64,000 nt of DNA, taken from the NCBI GenBank assembly GCA_024699855.1, contig JAMPIQ010000002.1, forward strand, positions 4,092,001 through 4,156,000, in the 5' to 3' direction. The position numbers were made by a program, and so were the translations under genes. Shown here piece by piece: positions 36,511 to 47,719 of the stretch. Source of the DNA: Aphelenchoides besseyi (Eukaryota > Nematoda > Chromadorea > Rhabditida > Aphelenchoididae). Within the stretch, counting starts at the first letter, position 1; each line of letters starts with the position of its first letter. The notes beneath the pieces were generated by a model. That model searched no databases. It was not told the origin of the DNA and saw only the letters and a program-made list of their open reading frames with translations.

Positions 36511-39009
36511 TTAGTGCAAGAAAGCGAAACAGGTGATGTCTTGGACTTTAGCTTCGCAGTACAAGCTAGTGTTGGCCAAGTAGGAGAAGTCACCAGTTGA
36601 GCAGACAACATCAAAGTTTCCGTTGAACTCTTTCTTGGCTGCAGCAGCAATTGCGCGTTTAGATTTTGCGGTGGTTTCGCTGATGTTCTAAAACAAAAAC
36701 TTTAACTGATGAAATTATGGGAAAACAAACTTCTTGAAGAATGGTTGCCAATTTCTCGCTGTTACATTTTGGGTTAACGGGTTCGGCATTGACGGTCTTG
36801 GCGGCGTGAGCGCGAGCAAGTCGTCGAGCTGCGAGCTTCTTCTTGTATCCGCCTTGTTGTTGACCACCTAAACAAGAAATAAACAAACGAGTTGATGCAA
36901 ATGCAAACCTTGAGTCGAGGATTGTTCGTTTCCGTAGTCAGCGCCGCCTTGTTCTTGAGTTTGCTCGCCTCCTTGTTGCTCTCCGTATCCTTGTTCTTGA
37001 GTTTGTTCTTGGGTTTGTTCTTGGCCTCCTTGTTCTTGATAGGATTCAGCTGGGGCGGGGGCAGCGGTCGCAACTGGGGCTGGTGGTGGTGCTAAATTTT
37101 TGACAATTTAGTTCTTAATGTCGCAAAAATCAAGAACTTTTGAAGTCGAATACAAAAAAGTGAAAGCTCCGGTCTAATTGAACTTACGTGGTGGTGCAGC
37201 TACAGCTGGGGCTTGATTGTATGAGCCTCCTGATTGTCCTCCTTGTGAGTATCCTGGAAATATTGAATAAGTTAATTCTAAACAACTTTAAAAACATACC
37301 ACCGCCTTGGCCTCCTTGTGAATATCCTCCAGCGCCGCCAGATCCTGCGTATCCTCAAAATAAGAATTATAAATCATTTTAAAGTGAACCTTCAGAAGAA
37401 CAGTTATATTTAATATGAAGGAAGAAACGTTTTGGAATTAGTGGACAAAAACAAACCTCCTCCTTGACCTCCTTGACCGGCGTATCCTAGAGAGTCAACA
37501 GTTAATGTAAATCAAGTTTCTAATTCCAAGCAAAAATATGGTCATCGATGATTTCGAATTTTCATTGCAAGTCCATTAAACACACCTCCGCCATTTCCTG
37601 CGCCAGCATATCCTAAAAGCAGAGAATCACAAATGCATCATATATTCGCAATAGCTGTTATGTTTGGTACAAAACTCAAATAATTATTAGCTTCAAAACG
37701 CACCTCCTTGACCACCTCCGTTACCTCCAGCTCCGGCGTACGATGAGCCTAAACGTTTAGTTGATCATAAATTCAACTTTCTTCAAATACCGCCTGATGG
37801 TCCAGACGAATAGCCACCGCCGTTACCTCCAGCTCCGGCGTATGATGATCCTAAACTTTTGGTTAATCATTGCCTCAATATGCTTCGAATACCGCCTGAT
37901 GGTCCAGATGAGTAACCTAAAATATTAAATTGAATTCAGTAGTTGTTGATTTCAAATGACCTCCTTGACCACCGCCGATTCCTCCGGCTCCAGCATATCC
38001 GCCTAAAAATTTGACTAATCATTGCCTCAATATGCTTCGAATACCGCCTGATGGTCCAGATGAGTAACCTGAAATATTGAAATGAATTCGATCGTTTTTG
38101 ATTTCAAATTACCTCCTTGACCACCGCCAATTCCTCCGGCTTGAGCGTATGATGCACCACCTAAATGTGCTATGATTATAAACAACATTACAGAGAAAAA
38201 ACTCACCGCCTCCGATAGGTCCAGCGTATGATGGTTGAGGTCCTGCGTAAGATGGAGCGGCTTGTGGTGCAACAGCATATCCACCAGATCCGCCGCTAAC
38301 TTGGTATCCGCTTCCTGGAACGTTCTCATTATTCCTGAACCTTTTTTCATTCAATCGAACCTCCGAAATGACCGCCACCTAAAACGCAAATTTTGAACGT
38401 TAGATTGTATATTGAAATAACTTGCCTCCTCCGCCGCCGCCGCAGCTTGGTGGTGGTGGGGGAGCTCCACAGCTAACTGGTGGTGGGCATGGTGCTTCAA
38501 TTCAAAGATTATCAACGTTTTTAGGTTCTGAAACTTACGTGGGGGTGGTGGACATGCTTCAAAACAAGATAGTTAAAACAAGTAATCAATTAATGAATTT
38601 CAATCGACAATTCCATTTCAAAAGGTCACGTCGTGTAAAAATATGACATCAAACTTACGCGGGGGTGGAGGAGGAGCTTAAAGATTACAGATTAATCGTC
38701 AGCAAAAAAGGTATATTGACTTACGAGGAGCACAGCCACAACCTCCAGAAACTGGGGCTTGAGGACAGCAGGGTGCGGGAGGAGCTAGAAAATTAACAGT
38801 TATTCGAAGCGTCTTCTTTAATTGGATTGTAATTCGGAATCAAAATGACTCACGAGCACATCCACATCCTCCACCACCGCCGCCTTAAAATCATAGAAAT
38901 GTGTAAAGTAATGATATGTTTTAACGATACCAGATGGAGGGAACAAAAATGCAGAGCACAATTGTGTGCTGGCAATCAAAAGAGCGATAGTACGAAGATT
39001 TGCAACCAT
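36511..39009 (-). CDS. ground-like domain protein with Pro- and Gly-rich repeats, about 21 exons
   Basis: Nematode-specific secreted protein of the hedgehog-related ground-like (GRL) group. Exon 1 (39009-38931) encodes a signal peptide (MVANLRTIALLIASTQLCSA). It is followed by tiny exons for Cys/Gly and Pro-rich pieces (38883-38854 and onwards to 38426), then about eleven exons of Gly/Tyr/Ser repeats such as GYSSGPSGG and GYAGAGGIGGGQGG (38379 to 37190), a Gln/Glu-rich exon (37090-36910), a basic exon (RRLARAHAAKTVNAE) and the final exon to 36511. The last two exons form the ground-like domain: NPKCNSEKLATILQ, AKSKRAIAAAAKKEF, FDVVCSTGDFSYLANTSLYC, ending FAFLH. Nearly all internal exons are phase 1-1 with a glycine or proline codon split at the junction. 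One donor is GC (AG|GCAAGT at 38425-38420). An AATATAAG box lies 40 nt upstream of the ATG. Confidence 0.85.
37864..38167. repeat. tandem duplication, period about 152 bp, inside the ground-like gene
   Basis: TAATCATTGCCTCAATATGC begins at 37864 and again at 38016, and the similarity continues through both introns and both exons of each unit (the GYSSGPSGG and GYAGAGGIGGGQGG exons). A more diverged copy of the same exon pair lies at about 37690-37855. Similarity within introns points to a recent event. Confidence 0.8.
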
Positions 39010-40224
39010 GGTGGCAACTGACGTCTACTGCTTGACTCCGATGTGCTTATATTCCAAGCTCGGAGATCAATTGCAGATGCATGTGATGAGAGGAGAATGA
39101 GTGTCGAGGCGTGGCGAAGTTACGAAAAGCCTGCTGAAGCCGGATTTCATCTTTAGAGTCCCGCCCATCATTGCGAATCGCCGTTGTTTTTTTGCGTCGT
39201 CTTTCTTTGGGTTGTTGGCCACGTCTACAAATCATCGTAATCTGTTGATAATTGGTTTCGTGCAAAAATTTTCTTCAGTTCCAAACTCTTCTCGTTGATC
39301 TTATCGTTAAGCGAAAGTCGCGTCGAAGAAAAACGTGACCGTTAAGAAGAAAGTCGTCGATGTCATGCTGAGAATAGGCGATGACCGTCTTAGTCGAATC
39401 GAAACCGAAAATCGCTGGAACGACTGATGATTCAGCAGATGTCATTTCAAAAGCACATGACTTCAACAATCAAACGCCCGTGTGCACTTCCAAATTACAG
39501 ACTACAAGTTCAGTGGACGTCTAATTACGCATTCAAACATTAAACGAAAAACAACTTGACGGTTGCAATCTCGTATTTTGTGTTTGGCACTAGTGGAGAA
39601 TAGTTTGTTGTTGTGCGAATACGATGCAAAGTTGCTTGCGCAACGGGTTTTTCGAGCGCATCGTTGAGCAGTTGCCGTTCATTTGCGCTTCTTCAGTCGT
39701 GTTGATAAGCCGAGTGTTTTGTCGATTGACGGAACTCGATTTCGTCGACGAGGAAAAAGATCGAATTGCGCGATCCGCGCTGTTAGCGCATCATTCCGAG
39801 TTTTTTTAACTTAGAAACCGCTTTGCCGTGAGTGCGAGAGTAAAGTGGACGACGCAGACCGATTGATAGCGATAAGGACCCTTCGTACGATGACGACACA
39901 AGCTTGAAACCGTCGAACGGACGTCGAAGCGGAATTATGAATTCGGTTTTTTCATTCGTAACCGGGAAACCCATCGACCAGTTCTCCAAAAGGAAGATGA
40001 GCATGAAATAGATCGCCGTTTTCGCATCACCCATCGAGTTCAACGTACGAGGTATCGACCGCGCCACGGCATTCAACCGGTTTTGTTTGGATTAAGAGAT
40101 TCACAGGATTGTTTGTTTTCTTAATCGCATCTTCTTAACCGTTTTGTCAACAACCATAAACAGCAATCAAAATTTACTAAATGCACTTCAAACACAATCC
40201 ACAAAGTTTGTGGGTTAACGTTCT
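39010..40224. other. intergenic, no supportable gene
   Basis: This lies between the start of the ground-like gene and the 3' end of the polyprotein allergen gene. Short open frames on both strands overlap and lack motifs. Confidence 0.5.
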
Positions 40225-42577
40225 TCAACGACGAGCAACTCCAAAGACTTTGCGACAACCACCACTGTAGAACGTGGCCTCGTCTTTCTTCTTTGGATCC
40301 GAAATCTGAGAAACGAAAGAATCGCCTTTCTCGCGAATTTCATTTGCTGATGCACCGGATTCCTTCATATTCTTCAGTTCTTCCAACTGCGCGGCAGTAA
40401 AGTATTTGGAATACATTTCACGACAACTTTCCTGAAAACAACCAGTCTGATTGATGCAATGGAATAGAATCCTACTTGCAATTCAGAAGTTGCTTTTGCT
40501 TTGACTTCACCGGTCAACTTCTCGTAGATTTCCATAACTTTTGCATGCAATTCATCGCGACCTTTGCCTTCAGCTTTCAGTTTGCGTAGTTCTTCCTTTT
40601 GCTGAAGTTATCGCGTTTAGCTATTTGACTTTAATACTACCTACCTCATCCGTAAGCCAACTTAAGTGAGTAGCCAAATAAGCTTCCAGTGTTGCTTCAT
40701 GTCCTTCTTCATGATGATCACGACGTCGACGTGAAACTCCAACACCGAAAAGTTTCTTGCACTGATTTTCGTATTTGCGACCTCGTTTGACTTTTGCTTC
40801 ATCGGTAATTCCTTTCACGTACTCTTCCACCTTGGCGGCAATATCGGTGGGTGTAGATCCGCTTTCTTTCAGCTTCTTAATCTCTTCCATCTTCTCGGGT
40901 CCAATTACCGAGTACAAAATGTCACGACAACCTGCTTGAAGCGCGGTTTTTGCTTCTTCTTTCTTCTCTCCAGTGGCCTCATCGTACCATTGCATGACCT
41001 TAGCGTGCAGTTTATCTTCATCCTTCTCATCTTCGTGCAATTTTCGCAACTCAGTTTTTTGCTGAAAATTTAATGGATAACCAGTCTGATCATTAATCTT
41101 ACGTCTTCAGTCAACCAAGCTAAATGCTTTGTAAGATAGTGTTCCAGGGAATGTTCGTGATGTTCGTGATGATCTCGGCGACGACGCGATGCGGAAGTGA
41201 AAACGGATTTACAACTTTCTTGGTTTTTGGTCAATTGGCGGCGAGCACCGGCTTTATCCTGTTCGTTCAGCAATTCCTTGACTTTGGCTTCATAGACCTC
41301 CGGCTTCGCTCCATTAGCCATAAACTCCTTGAGAATTTGTGCTTTTTCTGCTCCCAAAATAGTCAAAACAGCACCTTGGCACGATTGTTGAAGACCGTCT
41401 TCAGCTGCGTCTCTAAAACAAGTTTGTTGGATTCAAGTATCAGCTGAGATTTTACTTTTGTTCTGCAGTCTTGAAAAAATCGAAAACTTTAGTGAGAAGA
41501 ACTTCGTCCGATTTTCCTTCATCCTTCAGTTTTCGCACCTCATCTTTCTGTTCACTTGTCAACCAATTCCATTCGTTTTTCAATTTGGATTCCAAACCAT
41601 GATGATGAGTTTGATCACGTCGTCGACGCGAAGCTGCAACAGGCTTGGCTTTGTAGACTCTGTCGCATGATTCTTGGTACTCAAGAGCTTTGGCTTTTTT
41701 GGCATCATCAGTTAGTCCGTTCAGAAGTTCATTGATCTTAGTTTTGAGTTCTTCGTTCGTCTTTCCACTCTCTTTCATCTGTCGCAGATTTTTCGCTGCT
41801 TCCTCGCCGAAAGTGTTCACGATGAGTTCACGACAAGCGGCTTGAAGTTGCGAGATTGCCTTCTCACGCTTCTCACCGGTTGCCGAATCGAAAAGCTCAA
41901 AGATTCGAGCGTGTGCTTTTTCTTTGCTTTCATCATGCAACTTCTTGACTTCTTGTCGTTCATCTTCAGTTAGCCAGGCCAAATGCTCACTCGCAAACGA
42001 ATTGAAACCACCGGTGTGAGTATGACGAGTGTGGCGACCCTACGAATTCAATTAATTCAGTTGTTTCGTTGATCAACTTACGGCATTTCGACGAGCGTGA
42101 TTGTGTCCAACATGATGCGAGTGGTGGTGTTGTGAGTACCACAAATGTTCGCAGAAGGACCAGTAACTTTGCACTTCAACACGCTTATCATCCGGCAATT
42201 TGTTGATGATTTCGCTAACACGCTCTTTGCACTTTTCGTGTTTACCGCTGTGATGAAGACTCTCCAATTCTTCGCGTTCCTTTTCGCTCATCCAAGACGA
42301 GTAACAACGTGGAAGGACTTCGTTGCGAATGGCTGACTTCTTGTTAGCATCAGATTTGTCGTAAATTGCGGTAAGAAAACGACCACGCTGAGAGTTCTCG
42401 ACCTTCAACAATTCCGTACGATCTTTAGTTTCCAACCACGATAATCCAAACGGTAATTTGTCGACCTCATCGCTGAAACGACAACATCAAACACGCTACT
42501 TTCCCTCCAACTTACGCATTCAAAACAACAGCCAATGAGGCGATGACTGCTGTTGTCCATAGAAGTGAAACTCGCAT
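40225..42577 (-). CDS. npa-1: nematode polyprotein allergen/antigen (NPA), lipid-binding
   Basis: Secreted polyprotein cleaved into small helical fatty-acid/retinol-binding units (ABA-1 family). Minus-strand exons: 42577-42516, 42472-42082, 42039-41456, 41412-41103, 41061-40645, 40601-40476, 40431-40225; 2097 nt, 698 residues, all in phase. Exon 1 is a signal peptide (MRVSLLWTTAVIASLAVVLN). A diverged N-terminal unit (LSWLETKD… CEHLWY) is followed by four canonical units, each opening with a W-L-T motif (HLAWLTEDERQEV, NEWNWLTSEQKDEV, HLAWLTED, HLSWLTDE) and carrying two conserved cysteines (for example QAACREL and YQESCDRVY). Units are separated by furin-like RRRR sites at 41617-41628, 41175-41186 and 40720-40731; the last ends GVARR and stop. 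Histidine-rich spacers follow each site. Confidence 0.95.
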
Positions 42578-42790
42578 TTCGACCGTCCGTTAGCTTATGC
42601 TTCAAGTCGAACTAAACATGTTTTTGGAGCAGTATGCTTTTTGTACAAAGCCAAAAGCTGTTGATAAGAACATGTATCGTGAATGAGTGTAAACAACCGA
42701 CCGCTATTCGATTTGTTGATAAGAATCTCTCTCGTTGGGGCTATCGAATTCAAACCGAACAATCAGTTTCCCTCTCGAACTTTGGTCTCG

Positions 42791-43171
42791 TTAATGGTCG
42801 AAAGCAATCGAGAGATCGAAAAAACGTAAACAAAACGGAAATCCAAATCGAATTGTCTGCACAAATTGCACATTCAATGCGGCAATACAGTAACCAAAAG
42901 TGAGCAATTTAAATTCTTTTATCAAATAAACGGAGAAATCGGAACGATTTTGTGAAAACTGCGGGATATCGGCGTTTTGTCCACAACCTCGTGCTTCGAG
43001 TTCTTTTCTGGAACAAAGTTCAACGATTTGGTGGACTAATGCGAACGAATAATCTTCGTCATTGAGTGAGGTGTTGTCGAAAGAAGCTGTCAAAACAACC
43101 ATGTAGTCCAGGTCAGAATTGTCCTTCCGCATTTCACTTCCGGACAGTCGAATATACGGGGCTTCGACCAT
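42791..43171 (-). CDS. possible small gene, unrecognised
   Basis: Open frame of 126 codons with a genuine ATG at 43171, upstream of and co-directional with the polyprotein allergen gene. The first 80 residues look protein-like (EMRKDNSDLDYMVVLTASF, then ALVHQIVELCSRKELEARG) while the C-terminal third is hydrophobic and less convincing, so an intron may end the first part. No family recognised and no signal peptide. Confidence 0.3.
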   Translation of the reverse strand: MVEAPYIRLSGSEMRKDNSDLDYMVVLTASFDNTSLNDEDYSFALVHQIVELCSRKELEARGCGQNADIPQFSQNRSDFSVYLIKEFKLLTFGYCIAALNVQFVQTIRFGFPFCLRFFDLSIAFDH

Positions 43172-45798
43172 TTAATCGTATCGCTCAGTCGTAATAAAGA
43201 TTAAGAAGTTAAAAGTCAAACTCTTCTCAAGATGCTTTTCTGTGAACGATCTGCGTTATGTGCGTTGGTTTGTTGTTTAGTTAAATTGCTATTGAGCTTA
43301 TTATTCTTTTGCACTTTGGATTTCCGCTCTTCAAGTAGTCGACGCGTCACCTTTCAGCTCAAACGGAATTCGATCTTTGCTTCACTTTTTCATTGGCACG
43401 CCATTCAGTTGCGTGTTTTCGCATATTCAGATCATCGCTTATGCAAATACTCAAAGTTCAATGTGCCAATTGAGCTTTGGCCACGTTCTTTCTGATTCCT
43501 CAAAGTCTTCAGAGTTTTCGGTTCCGGCCGGAGGTCAACGTAACGGAAACCCACTGGTTTGCTGTCGCTGATGTGTCAGAATGTGAATCAAAAAGGGAAC
43601 ATCGGAAGCCGGTTTCGAATTGAGCGTATTGTTCGGTTTTGTATTGAAGGAGATTTTGGACGCTTCGAGTTTGAAGTCATGTTTCTAAGTCGTTAGTCGG
43701 CCATTGGGATTTGAAGATCCGATTTAAAACGAAGTCATTCAAATGTTTCAAATCTCGAGTTTGTTTCGATTTGTTACAACCCACTTTTGCACCGCTGTTT
43801 CCATTAACTAATAAGCTATTTCACAATCTAATTGCATGCAACTATATTCGATGGTGATGTTTTCAGCTTTAACGTACAAATATGGCCACTTAATTGGATC
43901 GTGCAATTAACCAACGATCTGCATTCCAAAATAGTGAAGAAGCCGTGTCTTCGATGGTCGATTTTAATTTCCTTTTTATCCTCAATCCATTTAACTTTAC
44001 GTGCCTTGCTGAGATTTTTCGGATTCTCGTCGTTTGCCTTTCATCAATAGAGTCCAGTTTTTATTGCTACCTTTATCGTCTGTCAGGATTACGACCTGAC
44101 GGCTTTACACGCTTGAAATCCCACAGTCAGTGCTTAGGTGAACTAAGAAAGACGTCAAACGAAATGAACATTTCACGTTTGGACTATGATTAAGCGTAAA
44201 ATTGTCGCCTTCCGCATCGTCGCCTGAGGTTCGACTTTTTTTGGTCGTGTATATAATTCGAAACCGTTGACTGTTATTTCGCTACCAAGCTCATCAGTTA
44301 TGCATTCCATCAAATCTTTTAATGAGCATTTCGGCGGTCTCGTTAAACTTTGCGTTCATCTCAAAGACCTCCAGATGTCTTTCACTGGTTTTTTGAGTGT
44401 CAGAGCTCTGGTTATAACTATCGAACCAACGACCTCAACATTTATATGCGTATTTTTTTGAAATGACGTTGTTCGGCATAATCTTCAATCTTCTCGATTT
44501 CATTTCGTCAATCCAACCGGACGGATTAAGAATCTCGCCTACAATTATTGTTACAACATGGTGCTCAAATATCATCAACAATTGGTCTACTTTCGAATTC
44601 GAATTATCTTCAACGGTTGATCAGTAGACTTTTTCTATTTTCTACAAACTAGGAATCGTGCCGGTCCCATATTGTTCATTAGAAGTCGAGTTAATTGTTG
44701 TGAACAGATCCGGAAATCCGCTCTTCTGAGAACGCAGTTTTTTACCAAACAACAACAATCGGGTTGGAGATTAAGATACGCGAATTTCGACTTTTAAGAA
44801 GCTTGTACTCCAGAACATGTTTACGGAGTGCAGTTGTTACGACGAGTCTGTTGGCGTGGGTTTATACTTCCGCCACAGTCTTCTTTTGTTTTATTGGCCT
44901 CGTTTTATTAGTGATGATAAGCGGAAATCTCTATTTATAGTTCAAATGATGATGATATAATTCAATTGGTGTTTTTTGGGTTGCGAACTAATCTGAAACT
45001 CCGAATTCGAACTTCAGCGATTATTGTCGCCTACTTGGTTTGATGTCGATGTTTCACACTTAAGCTTATCTTAAGCCGTGATTGTGTTCTGATTCAGAAC
45101 AAAAGTGCGTGGTGGATGGTTTTGTTGGGTGCCCATCAACAAGCGAGTTCGGATAATCTCACTCATTAACACAAGTCTCGTCCACCATGGCGGTCTAATT
45201 TGAATAGTCAAGAAGTCCGTTTTGGATGGTCGTGAGTGTTGGAGGAAAACGCTCGAACATAATCGCGGACGGAAGTGATGAATTAGACGGTTTTCTTTTA
45301 GGTTACTAGAGATTTGTTGTCGTCTGAATAATCCGTTTCCGGATAAAAGGTTTCAGAAACAAACGTCCATACGGTAAACGTATAAACGGAATGTTCGTAA
45401 ATTTAGCGAATTGCTCAGCGACCAAATTTGTGGATTCGTTGAATTACGCATCTGCTTAATCTTAGATTGTAAGTGAGTGAGATGTCCGAAAATTAGTCGA
45501 AAGCGAAATCCTTCGTGTGCTTCTCAATCTCCTTTCTTTTGCATTTGACGATAAGAATCGTGACCGTCCCAGGAATTTGCATTTTCATTCACGTCTTTCA
45601 ACTTCACTGCTTATCTCCTTGTTGTCTCAACTATCCCGCAGTAGTGTCATTACACATATCGATTTCCATTAAGCTAATTGACAGAATCATGAATTGTCGT
45701 ATTTAATTAACTCGTTTAGCTGCTTGATTCTGTTCTGTGTGTTTTTTATCGAGAATCTTCGTCCACGATGCTCCAGCTATTAGCTTATTCATTTCAGC
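43172..45798. other. 2.6 kb intergenic, no supportable gene
   Basis: Overlapping plus-strand frames of 60-100 codons (43232-43571 and 43832-44461) have no motif and no splice support. From 44462 to 45514 no frame reaches 60 codons. It probably contains the promoter of the GPCR that follows. Confidence 0.45.
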
Positions 45799-47655
45799 AT
45801 GTCAAACAACTCAACGCTAATACTGGAGTTTGGTAACGAGACGATCTCAGGTGTTTCGTTAAGTGCCTTAATGACCGCGAACTCGTTAAACCTGACGGTG
45901 TGTCCGGAAAACGTTTATACGGAAGATCAAAAACGATTTCGAGTATACGGAAATATGCCTATTTCGATTCTTGGTGTCATCTTTAACATTGTAAATATTA
46001 TCGTTTTTTTGGACAACGAAATGAAAACTCAACTTGTCAACCACTTTCTTCTCGCCCTCAGCATATCAGGTAAACTTCCGTTTAGTTCGATGTTATGATT
46101 CAATTTTTCAGACTTGTTGTTGCTTATTTGCAACTTTTGTTTTCTTGTTCTGCCCGTGGTAGTTGTCGAAACGGAATCTTTCTTTTGGAACGATTGGTTC
46201 CCGGTTATTATAAGGTGAATAGAATGAAAGAGCACATCAAAGTATGCAACTGTTGCAGATATTCGTATCCATTGGCTTTAACTGCTCAAACTTACGGTGT
46301 CTATTTGACTGTTCTCGTGTCTGTTCACAGGTTTTTGGGCGTGTGTTTTCCTTTTAAGTAAGTGGCTCATTGAAGCTTGGTATTCACATTAAAATTTAGA
46401 GCTAAACGATGGGTCACAAGTCGACCGGTTCAATATGCGATTTTTGGATCCTTAGCTTTCAGGTATCAGACAAATCGATTGCATTCGACGTCGTGCATTT
46501 TAGTGTTTTAATAAACGTTCCAACGTGGATGGAATTGCATGTTGTTCCTTGTTTTTCTGAAAAATTTCACGCTCCGTCTCAACAGATAACACTTGCTTCG
46601 TGGGTGAGAAATTGGCTGCTCATGTCTTTGTTCAACATCGCATTTAGCATGAGATGACATATATCGTAATCAAAAAGACCATCCTATACACGCTGTTTCT
46701 TTTTATCATCCCATTTTCTTCGTTGATTTACGTGAATTGGAAGATCATTCTCGCTCTTCGTCAATCGTCTAACCTCCGAACTATGCATACGTATTCAACG
46801 AAAAGTGAAGCACCGGGAAGAAACGAAGTTCTGCTCAAACAATTTCGTCTTCTTAAGGGTCGGCCTTATTCAGAAGTTTTTCAAACGTTTGCAAAAATCA
46901 ACAATTCGAGGTGAGTGCTTGTAATTTTAAATCAAACCATGTAGCTCTTTAGTGTTCTGAAACCGTCTTCCGAAGTTTTTAAACGCAAATTCACGAACAG
47001 TTGGCGAGATCGAAGTGTAACGTGGCTTCTTTTGGCCATCGTTGCAATGTTTCTGTTTTGTACGGGACTTGCATTCGGAAACTCGATTGTGGAGAGCATT
47101 CTGTTGTTCATGTCTGATGGCAACGCAACATTAGACGATGGACAAATGGCCGCATTCGAGCGAAGTGTTGAGATTTCGAACATTTTGATTACAACCAACT
47201 CGTCTGCTTCAACGTTTCTCTACATTATCTTCTCGACCAAATACCGAGTTATTTTCATGTCGTTGATGGGATTAAAGAAACGAGTCAAAGTAAGCGAACT
47301 GCCAACTTCTTCGAATTATCTCGATTTTCAGATCAACCGAGTCGCCGTGACCACGGCGTTAGCTGCGCAGAAAGCCGTGGAGTTGAGTTTGATTCCTGAC
47401 GAAGCCGAGACCCGTAAACGCCGAGAAGATATCATAAATGAATTTTCGAAGAAGAGACGCGGAACGGACGCTCTTTCCTATTGTTCGAATGGAACTCCAG
47501 CCACTCGAAGAAACAAATTCCGAATGCAAACCACTTTACCGCAATCCTTGACCAACTCAGAATCCAACTTGAGATTGATGGAGAATCAGGATTGTGCCAT
47601 CATTGCCGAAGATCGATCAGCAACGACAAGCAGTTTGGATCGACAAAACGACTAA
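45799..47655 (+). CDS. FMRFamide-receptor-like GPCR (rhodopsin family)
   Basis: Seven-transmembrane neuropeptide receptor. Exons: 45799-46069, 46112-46214, 46259-46357, 46400-46462, 46504-46603, 46648-46910, 46953-47289, 47332-47655; 1560 nt, 519 residues, in phase. The extracellular N-terminus has several N-glycosylation sequons (NNST, NETI). TM1 is ISILGVIFNIVNIIVFL, TM2 follows NHFLLALSISDLLLL with the TM2 aspartate, TM3 ends VHRFLGVCFPF in place of the DRY motif, TM5 is ILYTLFLFIIPFSSLIYV, TM6 is WLLLAIVAMFLFCTGLAF and TM7 carries NSSASTFLYIIFSTKYR, the NPxxY-equivalent form seen in nematode FRPR receptors. The 42-nt last intron (47290-47331) is stop-free and in frame. The long C-tail is basic and Ser/Thr-rich. 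The ligand cannot be told from sequence. Confidence 0.88.
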
Positions 47656-47719
47656 CTTATGATGCTCAATAACCTTGTGATCTCGTTTATCTTTGTTTTG
47701 TACATAAAAGAAAAAGCCG

